Assembly (NCBI RefSeq): GCF_928392795.1
Contig: NZ_CAKMTJ010000004.1
Coordinates: 62,001-126,000, forward strand
Origin: Rothia nasimurium
GTDB lineage: Bacteria > Actinomycetota > Actinomycetes > Actinomycetales > Micrococcaceae
Reading direction: 5' to 3'
Length of the DNA stretch: 64,000 bases
Shown here: piece after piece, positions 62,180 through 64,000 of the stretch
Layout: each line of letters opens with the position of its first letter
Numbering within the stretch: the first letter of the stretch is position 1
Notes under the pieces: generated by a model
Databases searched by the model: none
What the model was told of the DNA's origin: nothing
The model's input: only the letters and a program-made list of their open reading frames with translations
Position numbers and translations under genes: made by a program

Positions 62180-63085
62180 TTAGGGCAGGGTAAGGATGTC
62201 CACGCCGTCGGCGGTGACAACCATGGTGTGTTCAAACTGGGCGGTACGCTTGCGATCGCGGGTGACGACGGTCCAGTCGTCCTCCCACATATCCCATTCG
62301 ATGGTGCCCAGGGTGAGCATGGGTTCGATGGTGAAAATCATGCCCTCTTCGATGACGGTGTTGTAGGCAGGGGCCGCATCGTAGTGGGGGATAATCAGGC
62401 CGGAGTGGAATTCACGGCCCACACCGTGACCGGTAAAGTCACGCACCACGCCGTAGCCAAAGCGGGCGGCGTACTTTTCGATGACGCGCCCGATGACGTT
62501 GATTTCGCGGCCGGGGCGTACCGCCTTCATGGCGCGGTTTAGGGCCTCTTCGGTGCGCTCAACCAGCAGGCGGGACTCTTCATCCACATCCCCAACGAGC
62601 AGGGTGCGGTTGGTGTCACCGTGCATATCGTGCAGGTAGGCGGTTACGTCGAGGTTGAGAATATCGCCGTCTTCAAGCACGGTGGAGTCGGGGATACCGT
62701 GGCAGATGACCTCGTTCAGCGAGGTGCACACGCTCTTGGTGAAGCCGCGGTAGTCAACGGTTGAGGGGTAGGCCCCGTGGTCGCAGATGTATTCGTGCAC
62801 CAAGACGTCGATGTCGTTGGTGGTGGTGCCGGGAACAGCGATCTTTTCAGCTTCAACAATGGCTCCGGCGGCAATTTTGCCGGCCGCCCGCACCTTTTCT
62901 ACTTCTTCGGGGGTGTAGAAGTTTGAGCCCTGACCCTCATTGGCTTCGGGCTTGCCCACGTATTCGGGGCGGACGATGTGCGCCGGTACCGGGCGCATGG
63001 GGGCTACAACGCCGGGTGTCAGGTTACCCACGGGGGCTTTACCCGGCTCAGCGGGGAGGTTGTGGCTGTTAGATGATGTCGACAT
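62180..63085 (-). CDS. map: Methionine aminopeptidase, type I
   Basis: Di-metal enzyme of 301 residues that removes the initiator Met from nascent proteins. Metal ligands lie in [20 protein letters not shown] (two Asp), [13 protein letters not shown] (His), [10 protein letters not shown] (Glu) and [12 protein letters not shown] (Glu). The N-terminal 40 residues have a Pro-rich extension ([20 protein letters not shown]) like the actinobacterial MetAP1c group, thought to help ribosome contact. AGAAGG precedes the ATG. Confidence 0.95.
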   Translation of the reverse strand: MSTSSNSHNLPAEPGKAPVGNLTPGVVAPMRPVPAHIVRPEYVGKPEANEGQGSNFYTPEEVEKVRAAGKIAAGAIVEAEKIAVPGTTTNDIDVLVHEYICDHGAYPSTVDYRGFTKSVCTSLNEVICHGIPDSTVLEDGDILNLDVTAYLHDMHGDTNRTLLVGDVDEESRLLVERTEEALNRAMKAVRPGREINVIGRVIEKYAARFGYGVVRDFTGHGVGREFHSGLIIPHYDAAPAYNTVIEEGMIFTIEPMLTLGTIEWDMWEDDWTVVTRDRKRTAQFEHTMVVTADGVDILTLP

Positions 63086-63208
63086 GCCTTCTAGCTTATC
63101 CGCTACGCACCGGCTGGCCCGCCTAGGAGCGTTGCCAAAAGCTGTATCTTTTGCCTAACCGGGCGTAGAGTGGTGTGTGCAACATCAATCAACTACAAAG
63201 GAGACCCT

Positions 63209-63409
63209 GTGTCACTGAACGACTACACCCCCGGCCCCCACGACACCCAGTACTGGTACAACCTGAGCACCGGCCAGGTCGAAGAGGGCCAGCAGTCCAA
63301 AATCACCGAGCTCTGGGGCCCCTTCAGTACCCGTGAAGAAGCAGAGCATGCCATGGAGAAGGCGAAAAAGCGCAACGAAGAATGGGACGAGGGCAAGGAC
63401 GCCTGGTAG
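63209..63409 (+). CDS. Small SPOR-like protein
   Basis: A 66-residue acidic protein. The pattern YWYNLSTGQVEEG, ITELWGPFSTREEAEHAMEKA resembles a minimal SPOR domain (a fold that elsewhere binds denuded septal glycan), and similar short proteins are annotated as SPOR-domain proteins beside map in Micrococcaceae, as I recall. It has no signal peptide or membrane helix, so a wall role is doubtful. GTG 63209 is chosen because AAAGGAG lies 6 bp upstream. It is divergent from map and convergent with panB. Confidence 0.75.
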   Translation: MSLNDYTPGPHDTQYWYNLSTGQVEEGQQSKITELWGPFSTREEAEHAMEKAKKRNEEWDEGKDAW

Positions 63410-63429
63410 AGCTCAGTAACGCTGACTCC

Positions 63430-63519
63430 GGTTCGCGCTCGCTGCCGACCCTCTCACGGGTTCGCTGGCGCTCACACGTGATTCACGCCAGCCCCGAGCC
63501 AGCAGCTTCGCTGCGAACC
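63430..63519 (-). repeat. Structured intergenic repeat, copy B (inverted relative to copy A)
   Basis: The reverse complement of this 90-bp block aligns with 1691-1789. Blocks of 19, 14 and 20 bases are identical (for example AGCGAAGCTGCTGGCTCGG). The terminal 7-bp stem is GGTTCGC/GCGAACC here and GGCTCAC/GTGAGCC in copy A, so two base pairs changed together. GCTGGCG and CGCCAGC form an inner stem. An outer 8-bp inverted pair TCAGTAAC (63413-63420) / GTTACTGA (63551-63558) may be chance. It lies between convergent genes. Confidence 0.85.
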
Positions 63520-63551
63520 CGAGCCAACTCTACTTACTTCACCATTGCTGG

Positions 63552-64000
63552 TTACTGATCAAACCGATGCTCCGCCGCCGGGTAGGCTCCTGAGCGCACG
63601 TCTGCCCGGTAGGCGCTTGCTCCCTCAAAGAGGGTGTCGTAGAGGTTGGCGTACTGCTTGACGAAGCGGGCCATCTTGCCCTGACGTAGGCCGAAGGCGT
63701 CCTGCCAGACCAGTACCTGCCCGCTGACGTCCGCGCCCGCCCCGATACCGATGATGGGGATGCGCACTGAGGCGTCGATGTCGGCGGAAACATCGGAGCG
63801 GGTCATTTCCATGAGCAGGCAGAAGGCACCGGCTTCTTCGAGGGCCAGGGCTGTGTCTTTGAGGGCCTGACCGCCGTCGCGGCCCTGCACCCGGTAGCCG
63901 CCGAGGGCATGTTCAGACTGGGGCGTGAAGCCGATGTGAGCCATCACGGGTATGCCCGCTGCAACCATGGCGCGCACGTGGTCTACGTGGTGGGCGGTGG
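63552..64000 (-). CDS. panB: 3-Methyl-2-oxobutanoate hydroxymethyltransferase, C-terminal part (partial)
   Basis: The first enzyme of pantothenate and CoA synthesis, which uses methylene-tetrahydrofolate to hydroxymethylate 2-oxoisovalerate. The frame is open to the window edge (149 residues seen; the family is about 270), so the N-terminal half lies outside. Visible blocks: HHVDHVRAMVAAGIPVMAHIGFTPQ (in part), GGYRVQGRDG, LLMEMTRSDVSADI (catalytic Glu in the ALLEE-like position), IPIIGIGAG and VLVWQDAFGL. All are typical of PanB. The start codon cannot be chosen. Confidence 0.92.
   Translation of the reverse strand, partial: TAHHVDHVRAMVAAGIPVMAHIGFTPQSEHALGGYRVQGRDGGQALKDTALALEEAGAFCLLMEMTRSDVSADIDASVRIPIIGIGAGADVSGQVLVWQDAFGLRQGKMARFVKQYANLYDTLFEGASAYRADVRSGAYPAAEHRFDQ

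Noticed and set aside
1..64000. tRNA, rRNA, CRISPR, prophage or conjugation genes
   Set aside because: No clover-leaf with GTTCRANTC T-loop in the intergenic regions, no rRNA-like stretch, no regular repeat-spacer array and no phage or plasmid protein was recognised on reading both strands.

Overview
The window is chromosomal DNA of an actinobacterium of the family Micrococcaceae, most likely Rothia or a close relative. The evidence is gene content and order, not a database search. It has mycothione reductase, polyphosphate glucokinase, a DivIVA/Wag31 protein, a class II DAHP synthase, a PknL-type kinase beside its Rv2175c-like partner, and many GTG starts, at a G+C content that looks close to 60%. 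The MurE substrate motif is not the meso-diaminopimelate type, which fits a lysine peptidoglycan genus. No tRNA, rRNA, CRISPR array, integrase, transposase or prophage gene was seen.

Layout. (1) 0-11.7 kb: the end of an unrecognised membrane protein, mycothione reductase, a fatty acyl-CoA ligase with an unusual helical tail, PlsC, class II DAHP synthase, the PknL-like kinase, its DNA-binding partner, a polyprenyl diphosphate synthase, DNA polymerase IV behind a likely SOS box, and a DUF3040 protein. This order resembles the Mycobacterium tuberculosis Rv2169c-Rv2187 neighbourhood. (2) 11.9-33.0 kb: a complete division and cell wall (dcw) cluster, mraZ-rsmH-ftsL-ftsI-murE-murF-mraY-murD-ftsW-murG-murC-ftsQ-ftsZ-pgeF-yggS-sepF-yggT-divIVA. 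It makes the lipid II precursor and builds the septum. (3) 33.2-38.3 kb: lspA, an RluD-like pseudouridine synthase and dnaE. (4) 38.4-40.7 kb: a small accessory group of an HxlR regulator, a divergent NAD(P)-binding protein, a DsbA/FrnE-like thioredoxin-fold protein and a YjbR-like protein. (5) 40.7-42.6 kb: hisD and nrdR. (6) 42.8-52.1 kb: a glycogen operon, glgP-glgB-glgC-glgA-glgX, covering synthesis and breakdown through ADP-glucose. (7) 52.1-61.1 kb: a tightly coupled minus-strand operon with three glycosyltransferases, an ABC exporter half-transporter, two divergent APH-fold kinases and UDP-glucose dehydrogenase. This is the best candidate in the window for an undescribed glycan or glycoconjugate system. 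(8) 61.3-64.0 kb: polyphosphate glucokinase, methionine aminopeptidase, a 66-residue SPOR-like protein and the C-terminal part of PanB.

Genes within operons are often separated by 0-20 bp or overlap by 1, 4, 13 or 14 bp, so translational coupling is common. Several genes start exactly where a transcript from a good -10 box would begin (Rv2175c-like, hisD, glgP), which suggests leaderless mRNAs.

The most notable non-coding feature is a structured repeat of about 90-140 bp. It occurs once near each end of the window, in opposite orientations, each time between convergent genes. Its terminal stem shows compensatory base-pair changes between the two copies.
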